From Hyperoodon ampullatus (lineage: Eukaryota; Chordata; Mammalia; Artiodactyla; Ziphiidae): DNA of 64,000 nucleotides. The DNA lies in contig OX457063.1 in NCBI GenBank assembly GCA_949752795.1, forward strand, positions 73,105,771 to 73,169,770. The letters run 5' to 3'. The position numbers were made by a program, and so were the translations under genes. Below are positions 36,986 to 52,485 of this stretch, in pieces (position 1 is the stretch's first letter; each line of letters starts with the position of its first letter). Below the pieces are notes generated by a model that did no database searches, was not told the origin of the DNA, and saw only the letters and a program-made list of their open reading frames with translations.

Positions 36986-38334
36986 ATTTTTTTCCAGTAT
37001 GATATAAATATTTCCTGGGAGTGGTAATGGTAAGAAAAAAGTGTTGTGAAACAGCAATAATATTTTTTTAGTATCAGTTGATATCCTAATCTTTTGAAAT
37101 TTGTTAAGAAGGTCCAGCCGTTAAAAGATAAAACCCTCTCAAGTATCATAAAACTTACGTTATAATGGAAGATAATATATCTTAAGGTTTATCTAGTGTT
37201 TAATAAGCACAAACAAAATGATTATGTCAGATTATGATTATGTTTTATTAATCACCTAAAATTTATTTCATAAAACTGTCCAGTTACTGTTCAATGCCAC
37301 TTTTTACCAGGAGCCATAATAATTTAGGATATTAAACATTAGCAAATGCAGATGCTATATTAAAATCACACATTCTTCTGAAACATAAATCATACCTTCT
37401 ATCTGAAAAACGATTGATTTAAACCAGTATAAGTTTGGGGTAACACCAGTCAGTGTTCTAGCAGGTAGCAAATGGCACACTCAAAGTAGGATCATTTTTA
37501 AAGTTTAATAAAGGGACTATTTAGAAAAGTGCATCTAGGACCTAGGGGAAGCACAAGAGATAATATAGTACCCAGTAGAGTTGCCTGTATACTTTATTAC
37601 TAATAACTAGTAACAGCACTTTAAATACCACCCTGATGGGTAAAGAGGAAGGACAGTTACAGAGAGGGTTGGGGGGTGAGGGTTGCCTTGAAGGGGACCA
37701 ATGGCCTTTAGTTGAGGGATGCAGTTATCCTTGGCAATTCCACACTACTCCACTCTCTTTTATCCCTTTGTTCAACCCACTGTGCTCTTATATGTCCAAG
37801 ACAAAGGGCAAGAGTGCTCATTGACATTGTCAACACAGGGCAGCTCTCCCTTCAGAGGACAGAGAGGATCGCGGTTAAGAGTAGACTGGTACTCACACGC
37901 AAAAGAGATTCAGCACAGGGTCTGAACAAATCTGTTTCAAATTAAAGAGTCCTCTATTAGCTGGTTTCAAAATATAATTTCTGAAAAGTGCTTAGATTTT
38001 GTATTGTAGTAAAATAAATGGGAAAATAAATATAGCAAACCTACTTAAGAAGGTCTTTTTTTTAAATGATATTTTAGAAAAGTAGAGTGGATAATCACTA
38101 ATATTGATGGGGGAAATAATACTCTCCGTGACTAATCCACAAGGTTGCTGTGGGATTAAATAAAATGTCTGTGAAAATACTATGCAAATGTAAGTTGCCC
38201 TTTTTTTTTTACGTGAAGGAAACAACCTTATAATTATGCTCTTCATTTTTCCTTCTTTCATTGACATTTCCATGAATGCACAATACTGTCTTTCTAATGA
38301 TCCAGTTAAAATGCAATCAGGTAATTATGATATG
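36986..38334. other. Unique sequence with a possible unassigned repeat at 37430-37730
   Basis: The 37430-37730 part (AGGATCATTTTTAAAGTTTA, GGGACTATTTAGAAAAGTG) resembles an old interspersed repeat that I cannot name. No gene was seen. Confidence 0.35.
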
Positions 38335-38640
38335 ATGTGATAAGTGTGGGAGATTAATTCTGTATTCAGATGGGGGTGGGTAAGGCTTCAGAGAGGAGGT
38401 GACTTATCAGTTGGACCTTGAAGAGTGAATAGGAATTCAGCAGAAGTGGCCAGGAAGGGGATTTGAGCAGGGGAAGGCACAAGTAAAGGCAAGGAAATGT
38501 GTCACTCCTTGGCCTGTTTGGGGAAGAAGGAGACCAGGGTTTCTGACATGTAGGAGGTAAAGGATGTGTGAAGTGTCAAGAGAAGAAAGTGAAAGACTTA
38601 AATTGTGCAGGATCTTTTTTTGTCATGCTATGGATATTGG
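38335..38640 (+). repeat. Old LINE-derived repeat (L2-like)
   Basis: CTTCAGAGAGGAGGTGACTT, GACCTTGAAGAGTGAATAGG and GGCACAAGTAAAGGCAAGGA keep a recognised mammalian consensus order. Confidence 0.6.
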
Positions 38641-38649
38641 AATTTTTTT

Positions 38650-38840
38650 TACATATACTGCTGAGTAGTAGTTTAAAACCCAGGATCCATTTTAGAATTC
38701 CTTGTGGAGCTTTTAAGAAATACTAATGCCTGGGACCAATTAAATCAGAATCTTTGGCAATGAAGACCAGGCATAGTTTTGTTATTTTTATAAAATGATC
38801 CCTTGGTGGTTTTAATATGCAGTCAGTGCTGAGAACCTGT
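38650..38840 (+). repeat. MER5A-like relic
   Basis: CTTGTGGAGCTTTTAAGAAA, TGCCTGGGACCAATTAAATC and AGAATCTTTGGCAATGAAG follow the MER5A order, diverged. Confidence 0.65.
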
Positions 38841-39594
38841 ACAGTAGAATAAATAAGAAGACACATCAATATCTTCAGTCAAGATTTTTTCCTTAAGCAA
38901 TAGGCCCATATACAGCTGCCTCCTGCATACATCCTCCTGGACATTTCGTGGGTACCAGCCTCTTATTCAGAGTTGCATCATCATTTCTCCATATGTGCTG
39001 AATCTAAATTTTGTATAATATTCTTTATTTTAGTGAGTTCATCAAAATGCATCCAGTCCAGAAATCTCTCAGTTATTCTTGAGTCCTTCCTACCACAATC
39101 ACTCAGTTCTCTTTTTTTGCCTTCTAATTATTCATCCAGGCTGCCTAACTTCTCTTCTGTCACATTGTCACTGCCCTAGGCCACACTACCATTTCCTTTC
39201 ACCTGGATAGTAACTGGCATCCAAGTTGCAAGTTTGTCCCAATTCAGTTGGTTTCTACATAATTGCCCCAGTGACATTTCTGAAATATAGGTCCATAAGT
39301 CATTCCAATATTGAATACCCTTTGATATTTTCTCAATTTTCTTAGAACACTTTAAAACATTTTAACATTAATTTAAATGCCTTTACAATTGTTTCACATT
39401 CTGCTACCTGCCTTTTTTCCCTTTTTTGCACTCCTCTTGGCTTTCTACACCTGCTACTCCTTACCTGGATAACTCAATTCACCCTTCACGTCTTCTTAGG
39501 TAATCTTGTTGACTCTCTGAGACCACAGGAAACTGTACCTACCATCAAGACACTTATTAGACTGTATTTTAACTACTTATTTAATTTAATATTT
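38841..39594. other. Unique sequence, no gene seen
   Basis: No gene was recognised. Confidence 0.4.
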
Positions 39595-40140
39595 TACTCA
39601 GAGTACATAAAGTTTTGTAGAAGAAGGACAATGTCTGTTTTGTTCTTCGTTTGTATTCCTGGAGTGTAAATGGTTATTGGCACAGAGCAGGGGTTGAACA
39701 AGCATATGTAAATTAAGGAAAAATGTGCTAATCTTGGGGACGCAAATATATAATGATGAATAATTGTCAGGTTCTGTCCTCCAGAAATTTACAGTCTATT
39801 GTGGGAAGCAGACAAGTAAATGGAAAAACACAATACAAAGTGAAATGTACAACTTTAGGTAAAAGCTAGGGGGTGCTATGGATTCCATAGGAATAGCATC
39901 GAATTCAGCTTTTATAGGGGTGGGGGTAAGGGAGATTAGTTAGGAAATATCTGGGTGAGAATTTGATGTCTAAGCTTATTTCTGAAGGAGTAAGTGATTG
40001 GCCAAGAAGAAAAAAATAATAAAAAAGGGAAGAGCAAACTGTGTGGGAAACAAAGGCCAGGAAGAAAGAGAAGCAGGAACACCCAGGAGCCACACTGGGG
40101 AAGGGGCCCTGCGACTGAGTTGGCATAGGGATTCACCATC
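39595..40140 (+). repeat. Old LINE-derived repeat, left part (interrupted by L1-B)
   Basis: First an L2-end-like block (ACAATGTCTGTTTTGTTCTT, ATTGGCACAGAGCAGGG) at 39595-39715. Then from 39735 comes the old consensus with CAGAAATTTACAGTCTATTG, AGCAGACAAGTAAATGG and AACAAAGGCCAGGAAGAAAG. The sequence resumes after L1-B at 45963. Confidence 0.5.
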
Positions 40141-40637
40141 CATGTGGCTGACAGGGTCTTGGCGCTCTAGCCGGGTGACAGACCTGAGCCTGTGAGGTGG
40201 GAGAGCCGAGTTCAGGACACTGGATCACCAGAGACCTCCTGCCCCCACGTAATATCAATTGGCGAGAGCGCTCTCAGAGATCTCTGTCTCAGCGCTAAGA
40301 CCCAGCTCCACTCAACGACCAGCAAGCTCCAGTGCTGGACACCCCATGGCAAACAACTAGCAAGACAGGAACACAACCCCACCTATTAGCAGAGAGGCTG
40401 CCTAAAATCATAATAAGCTCACAGACACCCCAAAACACACCACCAGACGCAGTCCTGCCCACTAGAAAAACAAGATCCAGCTTCATCCACCAGAACACAG
40501 GCACAAGTCCCCTCCACCAGAAAGCCTACACAACCCACTGAACCAACATTAGCAACTGGGGGCAGACACTAAAAACAACTAGAACTACAAAACTGCAGCC
40601 TGTGAAAGGAGACCCCAAACACAGTAAGTTAAGCAAA

Positions 40638-41514
40638 ATGAGAAGACAGAGAAATACACAGTAGATGAAGGAGCAAGGGGTAAACCCACCAGACCAAACA
40701 AATGAAGAGGAAATAGGCAGTCTACCTGAAAAAGAATTCAGAGTAATGATAGTAAAGATGATCCAAAATCTGAGAAATAGAATGGAGAAAATACAAGAAA
40801 TATTTAACAAGGACCTAGAAGAACTAATGAGCAAACAAACACTGATGAACAACACAATAAATGAAATTAAAAATTCTCTAGCAGGAATCAGTAGCAGAAT
40901 AACTGAGACAGAAGAATAGATAAGTGACCTAGAAGATAAAATAGTGGAAATAACTACCACAGAGCAGAATAAAGAAAAAAGAATGAAAAGAATTGAGGAC
41001 AGTGACGGAGACCTCTGGGACATTAGATGTACCAACATTCAAAGTATAGGGGTCCCAGAAGAAAAAGAAAGGGTCTGAGAAAATATTTAAAGAGATTATA
41101 GTTGAAAACTTCCCTAACATGGGAAAGGAAATAATCAAGTCCAGGAAGTGCAGAGTCCCATACAGGGTAAATCCAAGGAGAAACACACCAAGATGCATAT
41201 TAATCAAACTATCAAAAATTAAGTTCAAAGAAAAAAAAATTACAAGAGCAAGGGAAAAGCAACAAATAACATACAAGGGAATCCCCATAAGGTTAACTGC
41301 TGATCTTTCAGCAGAAACTCTGCAAGCCAGAAGGGAGTGGCAGGGCATATTTAAAGTGATGAAAGGGGAAAAACTACAAGCAAGGTTACTCAACCCAGCA
41401 AGGATCTCATTCAGATTTGATGGAGAAATTAAAACCCTTACACACAAGCAAAAGCTAAGAGAATTCAGCACCACCAGACCAGCTTTACAACAAATGCTAA
41501 AGGAACTTCTCTAG
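40638..41514 (+). pseudogene. L1-B ORF1, broken
   Basis: The expected ATG is at 40638 (AAAATGAGAAGACAG). A premature TAG follows within about 12 codons. Further stops (for example at about 40917) and frameshifts split the coiled-coil part at 40665-40919 from the C-terminal part at 41119-41514. The C-terminal part keeps REKQQITYKG and ends with the same residues as L1-A ORF1. There is no function in its current state. Confidence 0.9.
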
Positions 41515-41571
41515 TCAGGAAACACAAGAGAAGGAAAAGACCCACAATAACAAACCCAAACAATTAAGAAA

Positions 41572-45266
<3,695 letters not shown>

Positions 45267-45376
45267 AGTTATTTGTGATGACGTGGATGGACCTAGAGTC
45301 TGCCATACAGAGTGAAGCAAGTCAGAAAGAGGAAAACAAATACTGTATGCTGACACATATATATGGAATCTAAAAA

Positions 45377-45600
45377 GGGGGGGGGGGGCTTCCCTGGTGG
45401 CGCAGTGGTTGAGAGTCCACCTGCTGATGCAGGGGACATGGGTTCGTGCCCCCGTCTGGGAAGATCCCACATGCCACGGAGCGGCTGGGCCTGTGAGCCA
45501 TGGCCACTGAGCCTGCGAATCCGGAGCCTGTGCTCCGCAACGGGAGAGGCCACAACAGTGAGAGGCCCGCGTACCGCAAAAAAAAAAAAAAAAAAAAAAA
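45377..45600 (+). repeat. CHR-2-type SINE inserted in the L1-B 3' UTR
   Basis: A G run (45377-45388) leads into CTTCCCTGGTGGCGCAG. The SINE ends with GTACCGC and 24 or so A residues. L1-A shows the empty site (ATCTAAAAAAAAAAAATGG at 17573-17590), so the SINE landed in the A run of the L1 3' UTR. ORFs here on both strands are shadows. Confidence 0.95.
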
Positions 45601-45962
45601 ATGGTTCCAAAGAACCTAGGGGCAGGACAGGAATAAAAACCGAAACATAGAGAATGGACTTGAGGACACGGGGAAGGAGAAGGGGAAGTGCGACAAAGTG
45701 AGAGAGTGGCATGGACATATATACACTACCAAATGTAAAATAGATAGCTAGTGGGAAGCAGCCACCTAGCACAGGGAGATCAGCTCAGTGCTTTGTGTCC
45801 ATCTAGAGGGGTGGGCTAAGGAGGGTGGGAGGGAGATGCAAGAGGGAGGAGATATGGGGATATATGTATATGTATAACTGATTCACTTTGTTATGCAGCA
45901 GAAACTAACACACCATTGTAAAGCGATTAAACTCCAATAAAGATGTTAAAAAAAAAAAAAAG

Positions 45963-46381
45963 TAAGTACTACAAGCAGGTCTTGACCTGATCTGGCTTGT
46001 TCTTTAGAGTGATCATTTACAGCATCCTGGAGACTATTTGAGAAGGAAAAGCTGTTTTAGCTTTGAACAGCTAGACGATCAGTTAGGAAGCTTAGGTAGT
46101 TCAGGAGAAAAATTGTCTCAGTGATACAGAGATGAGAACTAATGATGAGAAATAAATGAGGAAGCCCCAGCAGGATCTGATGATTGATAGGAACAAGGGG
46201 GCACAGAAGAAAGAGGAATTAAAGGAATGCAACTTTGGTTTCTGACATGGATAGTGAAACAGAGGGCAGTGCCACCCTCTGAGATGGCAGCAGCTGTTGG
46301 GGATCAGACTGACAGCGAGGAGAAAACAAGTTCAACTTCAAGCCATTTGCAGGTAGGAATGTTAGTTTGCACATGGGGCAT
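45963..46381 (+). repeat. Old LINE-derived repeat, right part
   Basis: It continues the order of 39735-40140: CTGATCTGGCTTGTTCTTTA, AGAGTGATCATTTACAGCAT, TTTCTGACATGGATAGTG, and a segment close to 'gcagtgccaccctctgagatgg'-type text. The L1-B insertion separates the two parts. Confidence 0.5.
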
Positions 46382-46821
46382 TGTTATAGGTTGAATTATG
46401 TCCCCCACAAAAGACCCCAGTACCTCAGAATGTGACCTAATGGGGAAATTTATGTCACTGTAGATGTAATTAAAGTTTAGCTGAAGTCATATTAGAGTAG
46501 GGTGGGCCGCTCACCCAATATGACTGGTGTCCTTATAAGAAGACTGACCTGTGAAGACAGAGACAAGGGGAGAACACCATGTGAAGATAGGATTGGAGTG
46601 ATGCATCTACAAGCCAAGGAATACCAAGGATTGCAGCAAACCACCAGAAGCTGGGAAGAGGCAAGGAAGTATTCTCCCCTAGGGGCTTCCAAGGGAGCAT
46701 GGCCCTGCCAACAAATTGATTTCACACTTATAGTCTCTAGAATAAGAGATAATGCATTTTTGCTGGTTTAAGCTGCCTAGTTTGTTGCACTTTGTTATGG
46801 CAGCTCTAGGAAACTAATACA
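46382..46821 (+). mobile_element. MLT1/MaLR-like solo LTR
   Basis: It starts TGTTATAGGTTGAATTATG and ends GGAAACTAATACA. The body has GGTGTCCTTATAAGAAG, ACACCATGTGAAGA and GCAAACCACCAGAAGC. No internal retroviral sequence adjoins it, so it is a solo LTR. The exact subfamily is not certain. Confidence 0.75.
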
Positions 46822-46829
46822 GATTTTAT

Positions 46830-46985
46830 AATAATACTACCTAATATTTTCAAGCATTTACTATGTGTTCTAAGTGATTTGTATTTGCTAATTCAATCCT
46901 CATTTCAACTTTATGATGTAGGTATGTACTATTATAAAAGAGGAAAGCCAAACAGGCTGAGTAAAATAAGGAAATTACGGGGAGG
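46830..46985 (-). repeat. MIR relic, antisense
   Basis: CATTTACTATGTGTTCTAAG, TTCAATCCTCATTTCAACTT and TGATGTAGGTATGTACTATT follow the antisense MIR order. Confidence 0.7.
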
Positions 46986-47483
46986 AAAAAAGGAAAGGGA
47001 TTGGGTTGCTTTTGTGTCTCCTGGATAGTCTCTCCTTTTGAGACACCTGAGCATTCACCAAAAGCTGCTCCAGAATGTAAGAGGTCAGCAGGTTTCACTT
47101 AATGGAAAAATCAAAACAAAGAAACAAGCGAAGCTACAGTGAGTAATAGCTAAACCCACCACTTGTGTTATGTAAACGTTTGTTTCTGTGAGGACCTCTG
47201 GCTGTCCCACCAGGTGCTGATGACAGAGATTAACGGGAGGAAAGAGGGATTCTGCACAGTTGTCACAGATTATATATTTTTGGATGGAACTTTTGATCTA
47301 TCTTTATGGTAAGAAAGGCAAGGGGCAGCTGATGCATTCAGATGAAATGCAAATGCAAATGCAAATGTTCGATTCCTTACAAAAGTTGTCAGCCGTATAA
47401 TGAAGTGGCCTATTTTCCTGAAGGATAATCAAGTCCCGACAGCACAGGACAGAGGCTTCCCCCATGTCTCTTCATGGTGTTAC
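46986..47483. other. Unique sequence, no gene seen
   Basis: No repeat was recognised. If 47484-47553 is an exon, this is the intron downstream of it. Confidence 0.4.
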
Positions 47484-47553
47484 CTGGGGCAGACATCAGA
47501 TAGTCCACTCCCTGTGGGTGGCTGCCTGAGGACTTGATTTCCTTCCTGACTAA
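47484..47553 (-). CDS. Candidate 70-bp coding exon of an unidentified gene
   Basis: On the minus strand the segment follows ATGTTTCCCTAACAG, a fair acceptor with a pyrimidine tract, and precedes GTAACACC after a CCCCAG exon end. The frame that uses two bases to complete the incoming codon is open for its full length (SQEGNQVLRQPPTGSGLSDV, then CP). The incoming phase is 1 and the outgoing phase is 2. The exon-like segment at 50357-50455 lies 2.8 kb upstream on the same strand and ends in phase 1, so the two splice in frame, creating a GTT Val codon at the junction. I do not recognise the protein. A chance pairing remains possible for such a short exon. Confidence 0.4.
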
Positions 47554-48029
47554 CTGTTAGGGAAACATATTTCCTCAGAAATAAATCCCCACCATACGTA
47601 TATATGAGTTGAGCCTGTAAAGTTATGAGATGGATTTTCACTGTGGCTTGTGGAATCAGTTTCAAAAGCTGAGGAAACAACAGAGCTGATTTAGGCTGCC
47701 AAGATGGATACGTTTTAAGGGATAATTTATGTGATGCTGAGATATGTGATAGAGTGGAGATGATGTAAATGAAGAGATTTTGGAAAGTATAAAGTACTAT
47801 ATAAATATATTCCTATTCAGGGTGGTTAATAATCGCTGTGTTATTCAGCACACTGACTGAGAATTCAATTATTTTATATAAGCCATGTATTTCAGGTTCA
47901 ATATTATCCAAGATGGCATTTTAGGAATTGATTTCTATTCCAACTAGAGTACTCCTCTAGTTTTTATTATTTTTATATAATTGGCAGTGCATACCTGTGC
48001 TTAGCTGAGGAAGATGTACATAGTGTTTC
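47554..48029. other. Unique sequence, no gene seen
   Basis: No features were recognised. The polypyrimidine side of the candidate acceptor lies at its left end. Confidence 0.4.
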
Positions 48030-48190
48030 ATGCACCATTTATCCAGAGATGTCACAATGTTTTACACCCAAGCATTAAATTTTGTTTATAGATGTAAAAG
48101 CCCAGCAAAGTTGATGGAGCCATCTGAAATCACATAGCAAGGCAGAAACAGGATGAGGTTAGGACTTAGCAGCCCTGACCCTCAAATATG
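48030..48190 (-). repeat. MIR-like relic, antisense
   Basis: TTTATAGATGTAAAAGCCCA, AAATCACATAGCAAGGCAGA and AGGTTAGGACTTAGCAGCCC follow the antisense MIR order, diverged. Confidence 0.6.
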
Positions 48191-50356
48191 TACTCAGATC
48201 TCTTGAATATTTTCCCTCCTACTAAAATTTTTAAAACATTGTGTTTATACTTAAATAATGGCCTAATGAAGGGACTCAAGGCTCAATTTTTAGCTTATAG
48301 ATTCTTCAGCATAACTCCAAGTTGAGCCAGGGAACTATCATATGAGCTAGTAGATTTAACAAATGGGGACCATGCTACTGTGCTCATTCATATATGGCTG
48401 GTAATAAAAATAATTAAAGTTTGCACATTTTTAGTTATCATTTCCTCACTTAATTCTGTAATGCCAGATATTGGTATACTCATATTCTGGGAATACATAT
48501 GTTTGTGTCATTCTGGTTTTTTAGCAATGATTTTTAATGTCCAACTGCCTAGATATTTCTTTGGGATATGTGTTCAGAATCCCGAAAGGCAAGTTTCTGG
48601 ATACCTGTGAACATGGAATTAAGACAACATTGGGAGTTGATGTCTGGCGAAGGTACCTTTTAGAAAATGTCATCATCTGCTCTGGATGCTAACATGCTAC
48701 TATTGCTTGTGATGTAAATGTTCTGGACAGAAGAACTCTCAAATCACATCAACAACAGAACACCTCAACTTTGGAGAATAACAGGAGTACTGGCTTATAA
48801 CTTGCCAAGAAATTCTATTTATGGTTATTTATTTATTTAATGGACAGCTGGTATATTTTGTTATCCTGCATAGATATGGTCTGCTGATGGTCAGTGTTTG
48901 CTGTACTTTCATAAATGAGTATAAAAAATTACAGCATTCAAAATTAACGTGGCCATTTCTACTTGTATCTCATTATACATTTAGGAATAAAAATAATAAA
49001 ACAGCAGTGGCATGGCCAAAAAAATAAAAACAATAAAACAGCAAAAACAATAAAATAAAATAGCAATAAAGATAACAAAAACAACCAACAACAGACTGAT
49101 GTCACTGACAGCTATTTGACAGGGATGGGGGTGGGGTGAGAATGTACCCAGTTGAATGAGAGCAATATTGGATTGTTATTTTTAAATACTAAGAGAAGAG
49201 TTTTGGGGATAATTTGGTAAACACTGCAAAAAAACCCTCTGGTTTCTAGAAACAATTATCTCTTTATGTTACAGTACTTTAAACACTTTGCATTGTGTTT
49301 GTCATTGAGGAAGGGGAAGTTATTATAAACCATATGTGAGTTTAAAATAACTTCAAACATAAATACTAATGATACTATGAAACTAAACTGAAAATAAAAT
49401 TGTCTGTATATGTATACATTTATATACATATATACATTTTCTCTGTTGTATTGCATCGCATTTTTGATAATTTACCTTCTAAATCATACTGAAGAAGAGC
49501 ATATCTTTAGGTTGTGACTTATTCTTAACTCTGGAAAGTCACAAGTTATATTGGTTTTTAAAATGAGATATTTCCTTTTCTTCACAATCATTTCACCTCA
49601 AGTAGCTAATATATGAGTATAAATGCCCATGTTTCAGTCCTAAAAATACGATTGCCTCAAATGAACTCCAAGATATGCAAGCATCTATGCCATGGGTCAA
49701 AGATGGAAATTTTGGTATTGACAGGCCTGACATCAAAGTATTTGAAACTTATCACAATTACATTTTTCAAGTGTTCACATCTAACACTTGCATTACAATC
49801 AATATTCTCTTAAAAAGTGTAGATAATATTGAAATCTAGTTTGGTGCCATGCACTTCTCTGAATTTGGGAAGCCCTAATTTGACCACCAAATGGCCAATG
49901 TGTAAGGTTACCCTTGTGAGCCATTTCAAATGCTTTTTCATTTCAAGCACAACAGATACTTAACGTGTCTCACTTGATTAAGTGAAAGACCCAAATCAGA
50001 CTTTTTGGGTTTTCAGAAGACTGCCATCAACTTAATAGTGTGACAGTCTTTCTGTTTCACTCTCAACCCTGTGGACTGCAGGATCAGAGTTTAGCTGGAC
50101 ATCATGAATATGATGCATGAGTATACAATCTAATTTGCTTTATAGCAATACTTACTCTACCATGCTAAGTGTGGTTTTAAAATAATCAATTGGTTTGCTT
50201 ATTAAACTAATTTATCCCAAATAAAATTGCACAATAAAGTAGAAAGAAAAAACTTCCTGAAAAAGATTTGAAATATTAAACAAAAAGCTTTTAATCACAA
50301 TAAAAATTGTTCATGTTCCTCTAACTTAACAGTTCAAACACAGATCTGAGTGTTAC
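48191..50356. other. Unique sequence with an A-rich low-complexity stretch
   Basis: An (AAAACAATAA)n-like stretch is at about 49015-49095. No gene was recognised. If both exon candidates are real, this is their intron. Confidence 0.4.
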
Positions 50357-50455
50357 CTGTGCTGCACATAGAGGAAAATTTTGCTACTGCCGAGATCAGC
50401 TCCTGAATTGAACATGAAAACTCAGGATCTGACGTTCCTACCGTAGTAGTCAATT
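50357..50455 (-). CDS. Candidate 99-bp coding exon of an unidentified gene
   Basis: On the minus strand the segment is preceded by GACTTTGTTTTCCTTTCAG, a strong acceptor with an upstream branch-like CTCAAT. It is followed by GTAACACTC after an exon end of CACAG. Only one frame is open, the one in which the first two bases complete a codon: 32 codons reading LTTTVGTSDPEFSCSIQELI, then SAVAKFSSMCST. The last base starts the next codon, so the exon is phase 1-1. The other two frames have stops. The segment has several CpGs (GACGTT, TACCGT, CCGAG on the plus strand) in a CpG-poor region, which hints at selection. No domain or gene was recognised. Confidence 0.55.
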
Positions 50456-50992
50456 CTGAAAGGAAAACAAAGTCATTGAGAGCAAAAAGTAATCAAACAA
50501 TGATTGGGACAAGTATTAGAAAAGAATTGTGGGGATTCTCCTGACTGAATTTTTCACATGGTTATAATGACAGGGTTCTTGATACGACCTCAATTTCTGG
50601 TTTTGCAAAATTTGCTACTGAGCACCATGACTTGGTAAACACTAGCATCTTACAGGAGGTGTAAATCCTTGGTCACCAAACGGGTTGTGGACGGTCTCAG
50701 GAGGCAGAGCTATCTAGAGCGGTGCGTTTCTAGAGGTGGCGATGGGGCGATGCTGGTTGCTGATGCACTGCTCACGCTGAGTGTGGGGCCTCAAATATTA
50801 GCTGAGAAATTTTATCAAATGCTCCACCTTTAAAGGATATTTTCCCTTTCCAAGAAGACTTTTGAGAATGACATATTATCTTACTTTTCACAAAAGCCTA
50901 GATAGGTTTAGGAAATATCTGTTCTTGCTTATGTTAGCTTTTTGCTTTTCAGAGCAAATTCCCTATGGCAAAGATATTATCCAGATCACTAT

Positions 50993-50994
<2 letters not shown>
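50456..50994. other. Unique sequence with a CpG-richer patch
   Basis: The 50680-50790 part is richer in CpG and GC than its flanks. I see no convincing exon or repeat there. Confidence 0.35.
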
Positions 50995-51026
<32 letters not shown>

Positions 51027-51040
51027 TCACACACACATAT
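50995..51040. repeat. (GT)n microsatellite with adjoining (CA)n
   Basis: About 30 bp of GT (50995-51024) is followed by AGTCACACACACA, which gives a potential hairpin. Confidence 0.9.
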
Positions 51041-52433
51041 GCTTTTAAAATTCCTCTTTTCCTCAAGTTTTGACTAATCAGAAGGTTTAATTGTTTAATT
51101 ATATATCTATTTCCCCAAATCTTAGAAAATACCAACATCTATTTCATCTTTGGAAACCTCATCTCTCACATCTTAACCTATTTATGAACATTGTCTGTTT
51201 TGACTCGACCTGATGAAGAGGACCATATTCTCACAAAGAACCCATTTCTTAAGTTGGAAGTGCTTTTTTGCATGCTAATAAATATCAGGAGATAGGAAAT
51301 GAAATCAAAGTAGAGAAGTAGAAAGATGAAGTTTGGCTGGAAAGTTGTTTTGTCCTGTTTATTTCAGCTGTAAGGAATGAAAAGGTGCCACTGACTCATT
51401 TACTGGTCCTTAATATTTGGGCTGACTTACTGAAGGGCTTTCCCTTGTTCTCACATTACACATGGCCACACACACACACACACACAAAATAGATGCTCAG
51501 TTACTATTTATATATTATCATCTGCCAGGGTCTCTCAAATATCTGTTTTGCATTGAAGACAAAGAATTCCTGTCTCTGACTGCTCATTGAGGGTTTCCTG
51601 ACACAAGAACATAATTAACTCTTTACTGGCCTAACTAATTTCTGCATTTTAAAAAGTAGCCAGATATGACAAAAGTGGAGCACTCAATCCGCAGGGTGGC
51701 CATTAACTGCACTCCGTTACTGTATGTTCTCAATTCAGACCACAATTACTGTCAGGGAATTGCACTGGAAGCTCCTTCTTGTACGCAAACAGGAATACCA
51801 TTCATTAAAGAGCACTTTCAATAAAATACAATCTATATTTTTCAATGAATATTTGAGAAAGAAAATACAATCTTGGGTTCAGAAACCTGCAATATGGTTA
51901 TTATTCTTTTAATAATGTCGACTTTCTCATGTACATATACTGACAGATGTAGGGAAGGAAGCAGAAATGAGATGGCGGGGCTTTAACTCAGAAGAAATGA
52001 AAAAGCCGAGCCACAGTAAACTAAGTCAATGTTAAATAAGGATTTCCTAGAACCACCTACAGCAGACACAGCTTTCTATGGCTTTTATTGATGTCCCTGA
52101 GATAGTAGATTCTACCTAAATCTTTCAAGCTTAGTTAAATATGGGAACATGGGACCCTTTGGAGACTGAAAAAAACCAAGAGGCCCATCTAAGACCGTCC
52201 CTTCCTCCAAGAATCTGCTGCTCCAGGCCTAATTCTTCTTTCTCTTAATGTATTTTTAATTTTATTAACTGCAATTTTCAGACTGTTGTTTCTGATAAAA
52301 CACCTACTTGCAGTTTCTAGGAAGTGATATTAGTAATGTTTAATGCTCAAGAAAAATGTCTACAATTATTTCCCTCTAATGAACTTTAAATATGATTCTG
52401 GACTAAAAAACCAAAGACAAAAGCAGGTGCCTG
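51041..52433. other. Unique sequence, no gene seen
   Basis: A short (CA)n lies at 51467-51486. The small ORF at 51724-51912 has no support. Confidence 0.4.
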
Positions 52434-52485
52434 TATATGTGTGTGTGTGTGTGTACACACACAGTATGTTCACACACACACATCT
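52434..52485. repeat. (TG)n(CA)n inverted microsatellite
   Basis: GTGTGTGTGTGTGTGTGT is followed by ACACACACAGTATGTTC and another CACACACACACA, self-complementary. Confidence 0.85.

Noticed and set aside
50680..50800. CpG-richer patch as an exon or CpG island
   Set aside because: It is far too short for a CpG island. Frames close quickly and no splice-site pair brackets it.
50990..51045. (GT)n/(CA)n hairpin as a functional structure
   Set aside because: Self-complementary dinucleotide runs are common and need no special explanation.
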